46,809 nt of DNA from Sporolactobacillus spathodeae (GCF_016908935.1 NZ_JAFBEV010000023.1:1-46809), one strand, 5' to 3'; positions 1 to 8,416 are shown, counted from the stretch's first letter. The notes: generated by a model from the sequence alone, not told the origin. A program made the numbers and translations.

Positions 1-168
1 ATATATCTTGCCTTGATTTATCACTGTTTGATGGTACTCATTCAACAGGAAACAGATACAAAGCACTCACTGCTTAAACTTAACCGATGGTTAAAAGCAT
101 TGCTTTGGCAATCCGGCAAAAAACTGATTCAGCGTATTAAATTTCAAAGGAAGCCAAAGATTACTTAG
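1..168 (+). CDS. 3' end of an unidentified CDS, possibly a transposase
   Basis: Frame 1 is open from the window edge to a TAG at 166-168 and encodes about 55 residues rich in Leu, Lys, Arg and Trp, ending in a basic tail. The pattern of a hydrophobic helix followed by a basic C-terminus resembles the last residues of many transposases, but no diagnostic motif is visible and the start lies outside the window. It could also be chance open sequence. The family is not identified. Confidence 0.3.
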   Translation: MYLALIYHCLMVLIQQETDTKHSLLKLNRWLKALLWQSGKKLIQRIKFQRKPKIT

Positions 169-424
169 AAAAAGGGCTCAGTCGCTGTTACCCTTGAATT
201 AATTGGATAATATTGTAAATATGGATAAGATCACCTCTTGAGTGGTTATTGAGTTTTTTAATTCAAGAAGGCCCAAACTAATTCTGATTATTCACATATT
301 TAAGACTTTAATTTTTATGCAACGCTAGTAATTTCCTAACATAAAAAATAATCCCTCAGCCTGTGTTCAAGAATAAATTATTAGCTGAAGGAGAGCTATT
401 TTTTTAATTTCTCAAAAGGATTGA
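169..424. other. AT-rich intergenic region
   Basis: No gene is seen. The sequence is AT-rich and holds the presumed terminator of the MFS gene near its right end. Nothing else is recognised. Confidence 0.5.
343..391 (-). terminator. Putative terminator of the MFS gene
   Basis: On the minus strand CCTTCAGC pairs with GCTGAGGG across a loop of about 22 nt and is followed by a T-rich run (GATTATTTTTT). It lies about 35 nt past the MFS stop codon. The long loop makes this a moderate call. Confidence 0.45.
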
Positions 425-1669
425 TCAGTGACTTTCATGCTCTTGCAGTTTCTGCGCGATAAAGAAAGGAACACGTTTTGTACCTGGCGCATGAAGCAGG
501 CGTGCAATCACCGATGCAATCATACACATTATCGCAATGAATTGAAACGTTGGCGCGAATCCGCCAAGCATACCCGAGATAAACGATACGCTTAACCCGC
601 CGATACCAAATCCTTGATAAATAATTCCGTAGTTGCGGCTTTGATTTTCTAGGCCGAAGAACTCGGAAACAATGGTCGGAAAGATGGTAATGTTGCCGCC
701 AAAGCAAAAGGCAACACTAGAGACACAGATAAAATACACGATAAAGGTTAATTTAAATTCACTGAGTATTAACGCTGCAATTGCTGTAACAAGCAGTGAT
801 CCGGCAATGATTTTTAGGCGTCCGACATGATCGGATACTGTGCCAAGCACAATTCGGCCTGTCGTATTAAAAATCGCTACCAGTGCAACTGCATTAGCGG
901 CACTTGCCAGAGTCAATCCAGCGAGTGTGACGCCAATATTTGCCACACTTCCAATTAAATACAAACCACTCATGCATGCGGTGAAAAGAACGAAGAACAA
1001 AAGATAGGCCTCTTTCGTATGCAACATTCTTTTAGGATTATATTCCTTCTGCTTGGATAAGTTTGCTGCTTTTTGTACCGTATTAATGGCAGCCTCCTTA
1101 ATCATTACTGCGCCAACAGACAGCATGAGCACCATGATGATTCCCCAATAAATAAAGGTCTGCGTCAGTCCGACATGCCCAAGTAAAAACCCAAGAAGAT
1201 ATTTAAACAGAAGACTGCCTGTACCATATGCGCCAACAGCGATACCTGAAATTAAGCCTCTTTTTTCAGGAAAACTCTGAATCGCATTCGACAACGTGGT
1301 CATATAAGCAATGCCGTTTGATGCGCCAACAAGAATGCCCGCACAAAGATAAAGTGTCCAGAGTGAAGAAGCAAACGAGCTAAGAATTAACCCCGTTCCC
1401 ATGCTGACTCCAGTAAGCAAGAGCAGTCCTCGAATGCCCAGTTTTTTTTGAATACTGCTTGCAGATAACGTAGCGAAAGATAACGCGAAGCTCATGATCG
1501 AAAACGTGGTTGCTACCATTCCGACACTCCATCCGTAACGATCAGCGAGCGGTTGATTAAATAAACTCCATGTATATATCGTTCCTAAAGCAATCATAGC
1601 AATTACCGTTCCGATCAATACAGAAACACGACTATTCCGCATTTTTGTGATTGATTTCACATTTTCCAT
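425..1669 (-). CDS. MFS transporter, oxalate/formate antiporter (OFA) type
   Basis: A 414-residue polytopic membrane protein with about twelve hydrophobic segments, the usual size for the major facilitator superfamily. The N-terminal pattern GTIYTWSLFNQPL followed by a GWS block is typical of OxlT-like carriers, which exchange small carboxylates; the substrate here cannot be read from sequence. The ATG at 1669 has a GGGAGG ribosome site 9 nt upstream. A TATAAT box and an overlapping cre-like site precede it, suggesting carbon-catabolite control. It is transcribed alone, in the same direction as the mannitol operon but separated from it by a strong terminator. Confidence 0.85.
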   Translation of the reverse strand: MENVKSITKMRNSRVSVLIGTVIAMIALGTIYTWSLFNQPLADRYGWSVGMVATTFSIMSFALSFATLSASSIQKKLGIRGLLLLTGVSMGTGLILSSFASSLWTLYLCAGILVGASNGIAYMTTLSNAIQSFPEKRGLISGIAVGAYGTGSLLFKYLLGFLLGHVGLTQTFIYWGIIMVLMLSVGAVMIKEAAINTVQKAANLSKQKEYNPKRMLHTKEAYLLFFVLFTACMSGLYLIGSVANIGVTLAGLTLASAANAVALVAIFNTTGRIVLGTVSDHVGRLKIIAGSLLVTAIAALILSEFKLTFIVYFICVSSVAFCFGGNITIFPTIVSEFFGLENQSRNYGIIYQGFGIGGLSVSFISGMLGGFAPTFQFIAIMCMIASVIARLLHAPGTKRVPFFIAQKLQEHESH

Positions 1670-1695
1670 TGCTATATGCCTCCCTAAATTTTTAT

Positions 1696-1723
1696 CTGTA
1701 ACGGTTTCAACACAATCATTATA
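1696..1723 (-). promoter_or_regulatory. MFS promoter -10 with cre-like site
   Basis: A TATAAT lies at 1718-1723 (minus strand). Immediately downstream, 1696-1709 reads TGAAACCGTTACAG, whose first ten bases match the catabolite-responsive element consensus TGWAANCGNT; the 3' half is imperfect. Its place next to the expected transcription start fits repression by CcpA. No good -35 is visible. Confidence 0.45.
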
Positions 1724-1931
1724 AAGGGAAAAAAGCGTTGGATAAGCGTTTTTGAATGAGATGCTTTTTATTCGGCATCAAGTACTCTTCTTATGGAATG
1801 AATGGTTTTAAGCATTTTTAATCAAATTGTATGGCCAATCACGTAAAGGGGAAAATCTCCCCGTTATAACTTTCGGGCGCATCGCAGGCATCCTCATGCA
1901 AGCAAAATTCTGCTTGTTTTCTTATCTCTTG

Positions 1932-1985
1932 TAAAAAAAAGCGCAGGTTCTCGTGCCTCGAACGGCATGAAAACCTGTGCTTTTT
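1932..1985 (-). terminator. Bidirectional-looking terminator after mtlD
   Basis: A long stem pairs GCGCAGGTTCTCGTGCC with GGCATGAAAACCTGTGC around a 6-nt loop, with an A-run on one side and TTTTT on the other. It sits 25 nt beyond the mtlD stop and should end the mannitol operon transcript. Confidence 0.85.
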
Positions 1986-2009
1986 GTTCAAAATATTTTT
2001 TCCGCGTGT

Positions 2010-3155
2010 TTAATGTTCCACTTTAACCATCTGGCTGAATGCACGGAGAACAGCCTGAGCGATTGGGTGGTCTTCAGGCAAACCGCACACATCCTTCAAA
2101 ACAGCTGCCGCCCCTTGTTCCTGCAATTGTTTCTGTAGCGCTGCGGCTTCACTGTCTTCCTGATAATCAAAGTGCAGGCAGGCAGCAATCGCCTGAGCCA
2201 GATGTTGATAGGAAAGGCCAAGTTTATATGCTTCCACCGCCGGTTTGACGAGCCGATCCGATGCACCTAATTTACGCAGCGGGGAACGCCCAACACGGGT
2301 CACATCATCGTTAAGCTTCGGATTTTGGAAACGATGGATGATTTTTTCAATATATTGTTCATGAACTTTCGGATCAAACTGGTGTTTCTGAATCAAGTAA
2401 GCACCGGTTTCTTCAAGTGTCGCCTTGACCTGTTCAGCGATCGCCGCGTCTTGAAGAACCTGATGGATTTTTTGCTTACCGGCAAGATAACCGAGGTAAG
2501 CCGTTACTGCGTGACCGGTATTCACCGTGAACAATTTTCTTTCAATATAGGGGGACAGATCAGGAACCGTCTGCATCCCTTGAATCGGGGGAATCGGTTC
2601 ACTCGATTCAACGATCCACTCATGATAATCCTCAACCAGGACATCCAACGGTTCATCATTATGCTGAAGCGGCACGATTCGGTCAACAGCAGAATTGAGA
2701 AAGAACACATGTCCTGATATTTTTTCCATCTGTTCTTGATCAAGCGCTTTCAAAACTTCGGTCTTCAAGGCATCCGTCGCGTTAATCTGATTTTCACAGG
2801 CAATCACATATAATTTTTCCGTATTTGTCCGTGCTGCGATACCGCGCGCAATTAGCGGCGCGATAAATGGCAACACTTTCGGACCGATAGCCGTTGTGAC
2901 AAATTCTGCTTCGTTGATTGCTGCAATGACACGTTCCGGGTCCAGCTGATTATTAATTCCTGAAATATTCGTTATCTGGTACGTTTCCTGCGGTTCCGAG
3001 GCAGTTCTTACATAATAAGCGTCTTCCGTATTCAATAGATTAATAAGATCGGCTGCAATATCAACGAACGTGACATGGTAGCCCGATTGGGCAAACAACG
3101 CGCCAATGAAACCCCTTCCAATGTTACCTGCACCAAAATGAACAACGTTTTTCAT
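2010..3155 (-). CDS. mtlD: Mannitol-1-phosphate 5-dehydrogenase
   Basis: This enzyme oxidises mannitol 1-phosphate to fructose 6-phosphate with NAD+, the second step of PTS mannitol use in the cytosol. The 381-residue length is normal. The N-terminus carries the nucleotide-binding signature HFGAGNIGRGFIG (residues 6-18), and a conserved NTGHA motif follows near residue 213. The start ATG at 3155 lies just after the mtlR stop, and its ribosome site AGGA lies within the end of mtlR, so the two genes are translationally close. It is the last gene of mtlA-mtlR-mtlD and is followed by a strong terminator. Confidence 0.95.
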   Translation of the reverse strand: MKNVVHFGAGNIGRGFIGALFAQSGYHVTFVDIAADLINLLNTEDAYYVRTASEPQETYQITNISGINNQLDPERVIAAINEAEFVTTAIGPKVLPFIAPLIARGIAARTNTEKLYVIACENQINATDALKTEVLKALDQEQMEKISGHVFFLNSAVDRIVPLQHNDEPLDVLVEDYHEWIVESSEPIPPIQGMQTVPDLSPYIERKLFTVNTGHAVTAYLGYLAGKQKIHQVLQDAAIAEQVKATLEETGAYLIQKHQFDPKVHEQYIEKIIHRFQNPKLNDDVTRVGRSPLRKLGASDRLVKPAVEAYKLGLSYQHLAQAIAACLHFDYQEDSEAAALQKQLQEQGAAAVLKDVCGLPEDHPIAQAVLRAFSQMVKVEH

Positions 3156-3161
3156 AAATGA

Positions 3162-5252
3162 TCAGTCCTTTGATAATTTATTTAATAAAAATTGATAGAA
3201 ATTGTTTTCTAGTTTCGTGCGAATGAGTTTTTCGTTCGCTGAAGCAAAGAGCAACATACTTTCTCTATCTGCGACAAGCGAGGCACTCACCGTACTGATA
3301 ATTTCTTGTTCGAGCGGCGTCATCGGATCAGGTGCGATGAGGATCAAAATGTCACTGACCACCTGATAGCTTCCGTCCATGCTAAGCAACCTGAATGCTG
3401 TTTCTGTGTGTGCAATTTGAAAAGTGATATGGTCAACCGTTTGATCCAGGCAATGATAAAGCGCCATTGTCGTTTCAGGAATCGCTAGACCGGCCACTTT
3501 CTCCCGCATCAGCAATTTACGGACAACCTGATCCGGATCACCAACGACCCTTTTTTCCTTTAAATCATTCATCACCGTCTGCAAGACTTCTTCAACCGTA
3601 TCTGCTTGCTGAAGCGTCATCACTTGGAAGTCGCGCAATAATCCGCGAATCGAACGAATCGCCGTCTCCGTCTTATTCATAAGGGCTTCAAGCGGACGCT
3701 CTTGCTTTTTTTCCACCTTTTTCTGACGCTTTGAAAAGGGCACCGGTAATAAATGTTGCTTCTGAAGGCCATGAATGACCTCGCGAATTTCTTTTATGTT
3801 CTCTTTACTGAGAAGCGGATTGACGAGAATGCAAGGAATCGGTTGTTTCGGCAAATGTACCGTCGTTAGAATCAATTCGAAATGGTGCAAATCCAACTTG
3901 TTCATATCACCTATCGAAGAAACAGATAGTGAGACCGCCTCTGGAAATTCTTTGTTCAAAAGCGTTGCAAGCATTCGTGAAGCGCCGATACCGGTCGGAC
4001 AGACAACCAACGTGCGAATCTTAGCTGCTTTTCTACCCTGTTCAATTGCTGCGCCGAAGTGAAGCACGATATAAGCTGTTTCTTCGTCAGGGAAGGCAAT
4101 GTCTGGAAAAACCTGGTCAAGACATTCACTAACAATCGAAAATAGAGTTGGGAACTGTGCTTTCACCTGATCCGTTAATGGGTTCGGCGCCGGCATATTC
4201 TTGCGGATTCGGAACACCGAAGGCTCTAGATGCGCAAGCAGTCCTTGAAAAAGTGAGAAATCTCTGGTCATATCCCAATGCAATTTTTTGGAAACATGCT
4301 GGATCAATTGTTTGACGTTCTGCCCCGTAATCACCCTATCGTAATAAAGTGATTCAGCATTCTGAAACCTGGAGCTTCTCAAAACGATCGTAAGAAATGT
4401 CTTTTCCCATTCGCTTAGTCGTATTGTCAATCTTTCCTCAAGCACCGATGTAATCTGATTAATAATCGGATAGGCCTCAGTGTTCTCGGACCAATTACTT
4501 TCCAACTGGTCTGGTTTTCCAATCTGATGTCCAGATGCATAACGCTGATACGCGATGCATACTTGCAGCAGGAAACCGATATAGTCGCTATCTGCCAGTT
4601 CTGCATACATTTCGCGGATATATTTTCTTGTCACCCGATCAATTTCGGCCAAATAATTTGGCTTGAAATAATGGAGAATCAAGCGTTTGGTCGCATCTTC
4701 CGGTTTATTCACTCTAAAAATTTCTTCAATTAATTCTTCATTGAAATAAGTCAGATAGAAGTTACCCAGCGCCATGCGCTTGCTGCGTTCGGTGCCTTCC
4801 AGTTGAAGACCGACACCGCGCTTACGTACGAGTGAGAGGTCAAAATCCTTAAGCCATTCATCCAAATCATTCAAATAGGAAGCAAGTGTTGTCACGGATA
4901 TGCCGAGATCCTTAGCCAGTGGACCGATTTTTATCGGCTCATTCTGCCGCATCGCCTCAAGTAGCAAAAGCAGCCTGCGTTCCTTCGTTGACAAATCGAG
5001 CGGTTGAATCGTTGAGAGCTTCTGAACAAGCTTATAAACCGATTGATCAGGACCCGTGATCCGCAGGCTATTATTTTTCTCCTGCTCCAAGCGTAAACCA
5101 AGTGGATCAAGTGTTTTCTCGATTTTCTTCAGATCACGTATCACGGTTCTTACACTGACTTGCAGGTAAGAAGCGATGGATAAAGTCGTATGTCTCCCAC
5201 TCGTCTTGAGCAGAAGCTCAATGATCGCCTTTTCACGGTTTGTTAAAAACAT
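3162..5252 (-). CDS. mtlR: Mannitol operon transcriptional activator MtlR (PRD type)
   Basis: A 696-residue PTS-controlled activator. Visible in order: an N-terminal winged-helix DNA-binding region (about 1-60), a second helical DNA-binding region (85-155), two PTS regulation domains (about 190-300 and 305-410), an EIIB(Gat)-like domain with Cys418 in CPTGIGAS, and an EIIA(Mtl)-like domain with the putative site His600 in MALYHC. In Bacillus MtlR these sites sense EI/HPr and MtlA phosphorylation. PRD2 keeps His341 and His398. The PRD1 positions where His is expected appear to be Cys232 and Val290 (alignment by eye), so control through PRD1 may be lost. The start ATG at 5252 has GGGGAG 12 nt upstream. 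The gene lies between mtlA and mtlD. Confidence 0.9.
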   Translation of the reverse strand: MFLTNREKAIIELLLKTSGRHTTLSIASYLQVSVRTVIRDLKKIEKTLDPLGLRLEQEKNNSLRITGPDQSVYKLVQKLSTIQPLDLSTKERRLLLLLEAMRQNEPIKIGPLAKDLGISVTTLASYLNDLDEWLKDFDLSLVRKRGVGLQLEGTERSKRMALGNFYLTYFNEELIEEIFRVNKPEDATKRLILHYFKPNYLAEIDRVTRKYIREMYAELADSDYIGFLLQVCIAYQRYASGHQIGKPDQLESNWSENTEAYPIINQITSVLEERLTIRLSEWEKTFLTIVLRSSRFQNAESLYYDRVITGQNVKQLIQHVSKKLHWDMTRDFSLFQGLLAHLEPSVFRIRKNMPAPNPLTDQVKAQFPTLFSIVSECLDQVFPDIAFPDEETAYIVLHFGAAIEQGRKAAKIRTLVVCPTGIGASRMLATLLNKEFPEAVSLSVSSIGDMNKLDLHHFELILTTVHLPKQPIPCILVNPLLSKENIKEIREVIHGLQKQHLLPVPFSKRQKKVEKKQERPLEALMNKTETAIRSIRGLLRDFQVMTLQQADTVEEVLQTVMNDLKEKRVVGDPDQVVRKLLMREKVAGLAIPETTMALYHCLDQTVDHITFQIAHTETAFRLLSMDGSYQVVSDILILIAPDPMTPLEQEIISTVSASLVADRESMLLFASANEKLIRTKLENNFYQFLLNKLSKD

Positions 5253-5311
5253 CGTGTTCTCTGTCTCCCCACTGCCCTGCTAAGGATTTTTCCTTAATTA
5301 TAGAACACTAA

Positions 5312-7222
5312 TCATGCCTTTTCCTTGATCGCCTCTTCAATCACGTGCAACAATTGTTCCTTAGTCTGGGCGTCCGCCATTTTGCGCACATTGCTGATTT
5401 CTGAACAAGCAACGGCAATTTTAGACAGAATGCTCAAATGACTGTTATTTTTGCCAGCGATACCAAAGACGAGATGCACCTTATTGCCGTCGAAAGATAC
5501 GCCATCGGGAACCTGAACAATTACCACGCCCGAATCAAGTATGTCTTTCTTCGCCTCTTCTGTGCCATGTGGAATGGCTATTTCATTGCCCATATATGTC
5601 GACATATCTTTATCACGTTCAATCATTCCATCGATATAGGAAGGCATCACATAGCCGTTATCGACTAGCGCCTGACCCGCGAAGCGAATCGCCTCTTCTT
5701 TGCTGGAAAATTTCCGATCCAAATAGATATCTGACTTTTTCAGAACAAGTTCATCCTGTGCAGCGTCCTGATCCTGCGCCACTGCCTTCGTTCCAAGTTC
5801 CGAGGCCTCTTTTTTTGTCAGTAAAAGATTAATTAACGCATCGTATTTGGAACTATCGAGAAAATTATCCACACTCACATGGTAGGCTTGCGGTGCCCGT
5901 TCCTTTGCCCGACCGGTTAAACCTTCCTGAGTGACAACAATCTGAGCGTCATTAGGAATGGAGCTGACCGCAACATTCGTTACATAAATATCAAGACCCG
6001 CAGCTTTGATTTTCTTTTTCAAGAGCGAAGCACCCATCGCGCTCGAACCCATTCCTGCGTCACAAGCAAAGACAATTTTTTCAACTGAGCCTGGGTCAAG
6101 TGTGTTGGTTTGCGTAAGCACATCCGATATTGAACTTTTCTTTCCCTTAAGCGCTTCCATTTTTTTCGTTGCTTCATCCAAATCACCTGCAGCGCTCTTA
6201 TCCAATTTCAAAATGAAGCTGGAAATCAAGAAGGAAACCGTAAATGAAACGAGAACATCAGCGATATTCGCTAGAAAAATCGGCACAGATTTAGGTGTAA
6301 CAAGCAGTACAGCGATAATACTCCCTGGAGATGCCGGACCAACCAAGCCACCGTGCAGCGTGACCAACGTAAAGACACCGCTCATTCCGCCAAGAATTGT
6401 TGCGAGAATCAATTGCGGCTTCATCAGAACATAAGGGAAAAAGATTTCATGAATACCGCCGAAAAAGTGGATGATTGCCGCTCCTGGTGCCGTCTTTTTC
6501 GCATTTCCTTTACCAAAGAAGCTGTAAGCGATCAGAACGCCCATACCAGGGCCAGGGTTTGCCTCAAGTAAAAATAGAACCGAATGACCGAATTGTTTGA
6601 CCTGTTCCAATCCAATTGGCGTCAATACGCCATGGTTGATCGCATTATTCAGGAAAAGCACTTTACCTGGTTCAATAAATAAACTAGCGAGCGGCAGCAT
6701 GCCTGTATGAATCAGCCACTCAACACCACTGGCAAGTATGGAACTTGCCGTATCAAAAATCGGACCGAATGCCCAGTAACCAAGGATTGCGAGAATAGCA
6801 CCTAAAATACCGGATGAGAAATTATCAACTAACATCTCAAAACCGGTTTTTATTTTTCCTTCAATCAACTTATCAAACTTTTTAATTAAATAGCCGCCAA
6901 GTGGACCCATGATCATTGCACCGAGAAACATCGGCACATCCGTTCCGACAATAATCCCGGCCGTAGCAATTGCGCCGACCACGCCGCCACGATGCCCGCA
7001 CACCAGCTTGCCTCCGGTGTAACCAATCAATAGCGGTAGCAAATAGGTGATAAACGGACCCACTAATTCAGCAAGTTGTTTATTCGGCCACCAACCAGTT
7101 GGAATAAAAAGGGCTGTGACAATACCGAACGCGAGAAACGCGCCGATATTTGGCAAAATCATCGAACTTAATGCATTGCCGAATTTCTGAATGCCTATTT
7201 TCAAACTTTTCTCTTTTGGCAT
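5312..7222 (-). CDS. mtlA: PTS mannitol-specific permease EIICBA
   Basis: This protein imports mannitol and phosphorylates it to mannitol 1-phosphate. The 636 residues contain all three domains in one chain. The EIIC membrane domain is about 1-340 and includes the GGIHEI motif at 255-260. The EIIB domain starts near 380 with active-site Cys387 in FACDAGMGSS. The EIIA domain (about 492-636) has active-site His552 in IAIPHGT. A separate mtlF is therefore not needed. The ATG at 7222 follows a GGAGG site. It is the first gene of the operon; mtlR follows after 59 nt. Confidence 0.95.
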   Translation of the reverse strand: MPKEKSLKIGIQKFGNALSSMILPNIGAFLAFGIVTALFIPTGWWPNKQLAELVGPFITYLLPLLIGYTGGKLVCGHRGGVVGAIATAGIIVGTDVPMFLGAMIMGPLGGYLIKKFDKLIEGKIKTGFEMLVDNFSSGILGAILAILGYWAFGPIFDTASSILASGVEWLIHTGMLPLASLFIEPGKVLFLNNAINHGVLTPIGLEQVKQFGHSVLFLLEANPGPGMGVLIAYSFFGKGNAKKTAPGAAIIHFFGGIHEIFFPYVLMKPQLILATILGGMSGVFTLVTLHGGLVGPASPGSIIAVLLVTPKSVPIFLANIADVLVSFTVSFLISSFILKLDKSAAGDLDEATKKMEALKGKKSSISDVLTQTNTLDPGSVEKIVFACDAGMGSSAMGASLLKKKIKAAGLDIYVTNVAVSSIPNDAQIVVTQEGLTGRAKERAPQAYHVSVDNFLDSSKYDALINLLLTKKEASELGTKAVAQDQDAAQDELVLKKSDIYLDRKFSSKEEAIRFAGQALVDNGYVMPSYIDGMIERDKDMSTYMGNEIAIPHGTEEAKKDILDSGVVIVQVPDGVSFDGNKVHLVFGIAGKNNSHLSILSKIAVACSEISNVRKMADAQTKEQLLHVIEEAIKEKA

Positions 7223-7241
7223 CTTTGTTCTCCTCCTTCTT

Positions 7242-7255
7242 TTGAACCGCTTACA
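7242..7255 (-). promoter_or_regulatory. cre-like site in the mtlA leader
   Basis: The minus strand reads TGTAAGCGGTTCAA, matching the cre consensus TGWAANCGNTNWCA at 12 of 14 positions. It lies between the -10 box and the mtlA ribosome site, where bound CcpA could block transcription. A weaker second match (11 of 14) is at 7379-7392. Confidence 0.55.
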
Positions 7256-7289
7256 ATTTTTACAAGACTTACTTTCGCCTTACAAGATA

Positions 7290-7319
7290 ATTATAGGATC
7301 GGGCAGCAGGCGGTCACAA
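7290..7319 (-). promoter_or_regulatory. mtlA promoter
   Basis: The minus strand holds TTGTGA (7314-7319), an 18-nt spacer and TATAAT (7290-7295). The consensus -10 and weak -35 fit a promoter that needs the activator MtlR. Confidence 0.65.
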
Positions 7320-7337
7320 CACAAACTAAAGCCAAGT

Positions 7338-7358
7338 TTGTCACGGCAAAGATGACAA
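7338..7358 (-). promoter_or_regulatory. Candidate MtlR operator
   Basis: An inverted repeat, TTGTCA-N9-TGACAA, lies just upstream of the -35 box. It resembles the Bacillus MtlR operator (TTGNCAC, short spacer, GTGNCAA). The position, about 65 bp upstream of the expected start site, suits an activator. Confidence 0.5.
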
Positions 7359-7469
7359 CGTTCACATTTTGTTTATTTGTTTAGCGTTTTCACATATTGA
7401 CATTTTAATTTTTATCATAATTTTATTCTGGATTTCCTTTATTCCATCGAATTTTTTTTCATTGTTACC

Positions 7470-7515
7470 GTATAAAAAAGATGCCCCAAAGCGCGACGGC
7501 TTTTGAGACATCTTA
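7470..7515 (-). terminator. Terminator of the yvrJ-type gene
   Basis: On the minus strand AAGATGTCTCAAAAG pairs with CTTTGGGGCATCTT (few mismatches) around a short GC-rich loop, followed by TTTTTTA. It begins 13 nt past the stop codon at 7528. Confidence 0.75.
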
Positions 7516-7527
7516 AACGGTGCATGA

Positions 7528-7710
7528 TTAACCTTGTTTCTCAACCGGCGCGAGCAACGGGTCATCCGGACGCGCGCTATGCTGAGCTGTGGGCAGCATC
7601 CGTACAGAATCGATCAGCTCATCCAGCTTGCCTTCAATGCGATACAAGAGAAAAAACGTCACAACTGCTGGGAAACCGACATCTTTAATCAGCGACAGCC
7701 AAACATCCAT
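7528..7710 (-). CDS. YvrJ family small protein
   Basis: A 60-residue protein with one N-terminal hydrophobic helix (VGFPAVVTFFLLYRI) followed by a short amphipathic segment and a polar tail. This is the YvrJ family pattern: small single-span proteins of unknown function in Bacillales. The ATG at 7710 has a perfect AGGAGG 9 nt upstream. It lies downstream of DUF2922 and DUF1659 genes, a common association, but a strong hairpin separates it from them, so it may have its own promoter or be read through. Confidence 0.75.
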   Translation of the reverse strand: MDVWLSLIKDVGFPAVVTFFLLYRIEGKLDELIDSVRMLPTAQHSARPDDPLLAPVEKQG

Positions 7711-7779
7711 CTGAACAAACCTCCTTCACATCAAAGTAGGGATAGACAGTTTATCGGCAATTTAACGCGGCAAACTTTT

Positions 7780-7816
7780 AAAAAGCCGGAGAGGCAACAG
7801 ACACTCTCCGGCTTTT
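7780..7816 (-). terminator. Strong hairpin between the DUF2922 gene and the yvrJ-type gene
   Basis: AAAAGCCGGAGAG and CTCTCCGGCTTTT form a perfect 13-bp stem with an 11-nt loop, with T-runs on either strand. It begins 8 nt after the DUF2922 stop and looks like an intrinsic terminator within the small-gene cluster. Confidence 0.85.
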
Positions 7817-7823
7817 AGTAATC

Positions 7824-8039
7824 TCAGCCCAGCTCAATCGGTGTGATGATGCTTTCCGACACGCGCGCCGACTTGATGCTTGTCAGCTGTCCACCTGCCG
7901 ATGTAAACACATTGCGTGTGATAATCTCGGTCATCGCATCTTTTACAGCAACAGCGTTCACAGGTTCCATCGGATCATTCAAAGACAGCGTGACGCTTTT
8001 CCCTTGTTCATTCAGAAAAACGAGATCGATTTTTTTCAT
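7824..8039 (-). CDS. DUF2922 family protein
   Basis: A 71-residue protein starting MKKIDLVFLNEQGKSVTLSL, with a central A-V-K-D-A-M pattern typical of DUF2922. The function is unknown and no catalytic motif is visible; the fold appears alpha/beta. The ATG at 8039 has AAAGGAGG 7 nt upstream. It lies 41 nt downstream of the DUF1659 gene, and the pair is widely conserved in Bacillota, suggesting joint function. Confidence 0.8.
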   Translation of the reverse strand: MKKIDLVFLNEQGKSVTLSLNDPMEPVNAVAVKDAMTEIITRNVFTSAGGQLTSIKSARVSESIITPIELG

Positions 8040-8080
8040 CCGTGCGCCTCCTTTCCCTTTACTTGCAGCTGCCCATGCGA

Positions 8081-8299
8081 TTAAGCGGTAATGTCAATCT
8101 TGTCGTTGCGTTCAATCGAAATCAGCGCGTATTTCTGTAGCGGTTGTAATTTCTGGGCAACCGCGAACAGGTCGTCATACGGCGCACCGTTTTTGATATT
8201 GCGGAACGATTTTGTGATCACAATCTGCTTGCCATCGCTACCATTCCCACCGTCAAACGTCATAACCAGTGCTGAAGCAGCTATCGTGTTCGTCGCCAT
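8081..8299 (-). CDS. DUF1659 family protein
   Basis: A 72-residue protein beginning MATNTIAASALVMTFDGG, with the central pattern G-KQIVITKSFRNIK and a hydrophobic C-terminal strand, as in DUF1659. The function is unknown. I place the start at the ATG at 8299 because GGTGAGG lies just before it; the frame is open further upstream but without a ribosome site. It is the first gene of a DUF1659-DUF2922-YvrJ group and is divergent from the aldo/keto reductase. Confidence 0.8.
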   Translation of the reverse strand: MATNTIAASALVMTFDGGNGSDGKQIVITKSFRNIKNGAPYDDLFAVAQKLQPLQKYALISIERNDKIDITA

Positions 8300-8398
8300 G
8301 TCCCTCACCCCCTTCATCCTATCAGTAGGGGGCGCACGCTTTTCCGGTGAGAACAATTTAATTTTTAGAATCAAGCATGAAATATTTTTCAATCTCTA

Positions 8399-8416
8399 GC
8401 TTTCAAGCATGAAAGC
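8399..8416. promoter_or_regulatory. Perfect inverted repeat between divergent genes
   Basis: GCTTTCA-AGCA-TGAAAGC is a perfect 7-bp dyad. Its centre, TCAAGCATGAAA, also occurs at 8371-8382, 33 bp upstream. The site lies between the DUF1659 gene and the aldo/keto reductase, just upstream of the latter's apparent -10 (TATAGT, 8439-8444). It could be an operator for one or both genes. No known regulator is recognised. Confidence 0.4.

Larger units (their letters stand above)
1670..2009. other. Intergenic region between the MFS gene and mtlD
   Basis: This 340-base gap holds the MFS promoter and cre-like site on its left and the mtl-operon terminator on its right. No open frame with a ribosome site is seen between them. 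Confidence 0.6.
7223..7527. other. mtlA upstream region
   Basis: About 305 bases without a gene. It holds the mtlA promoter, the MtlR-like operator, cre-like sites and, at its right end, the yvrJ terminator. The stretch 7390-7470 is AT-rich with no further recognised element. Confidence 0.6.
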
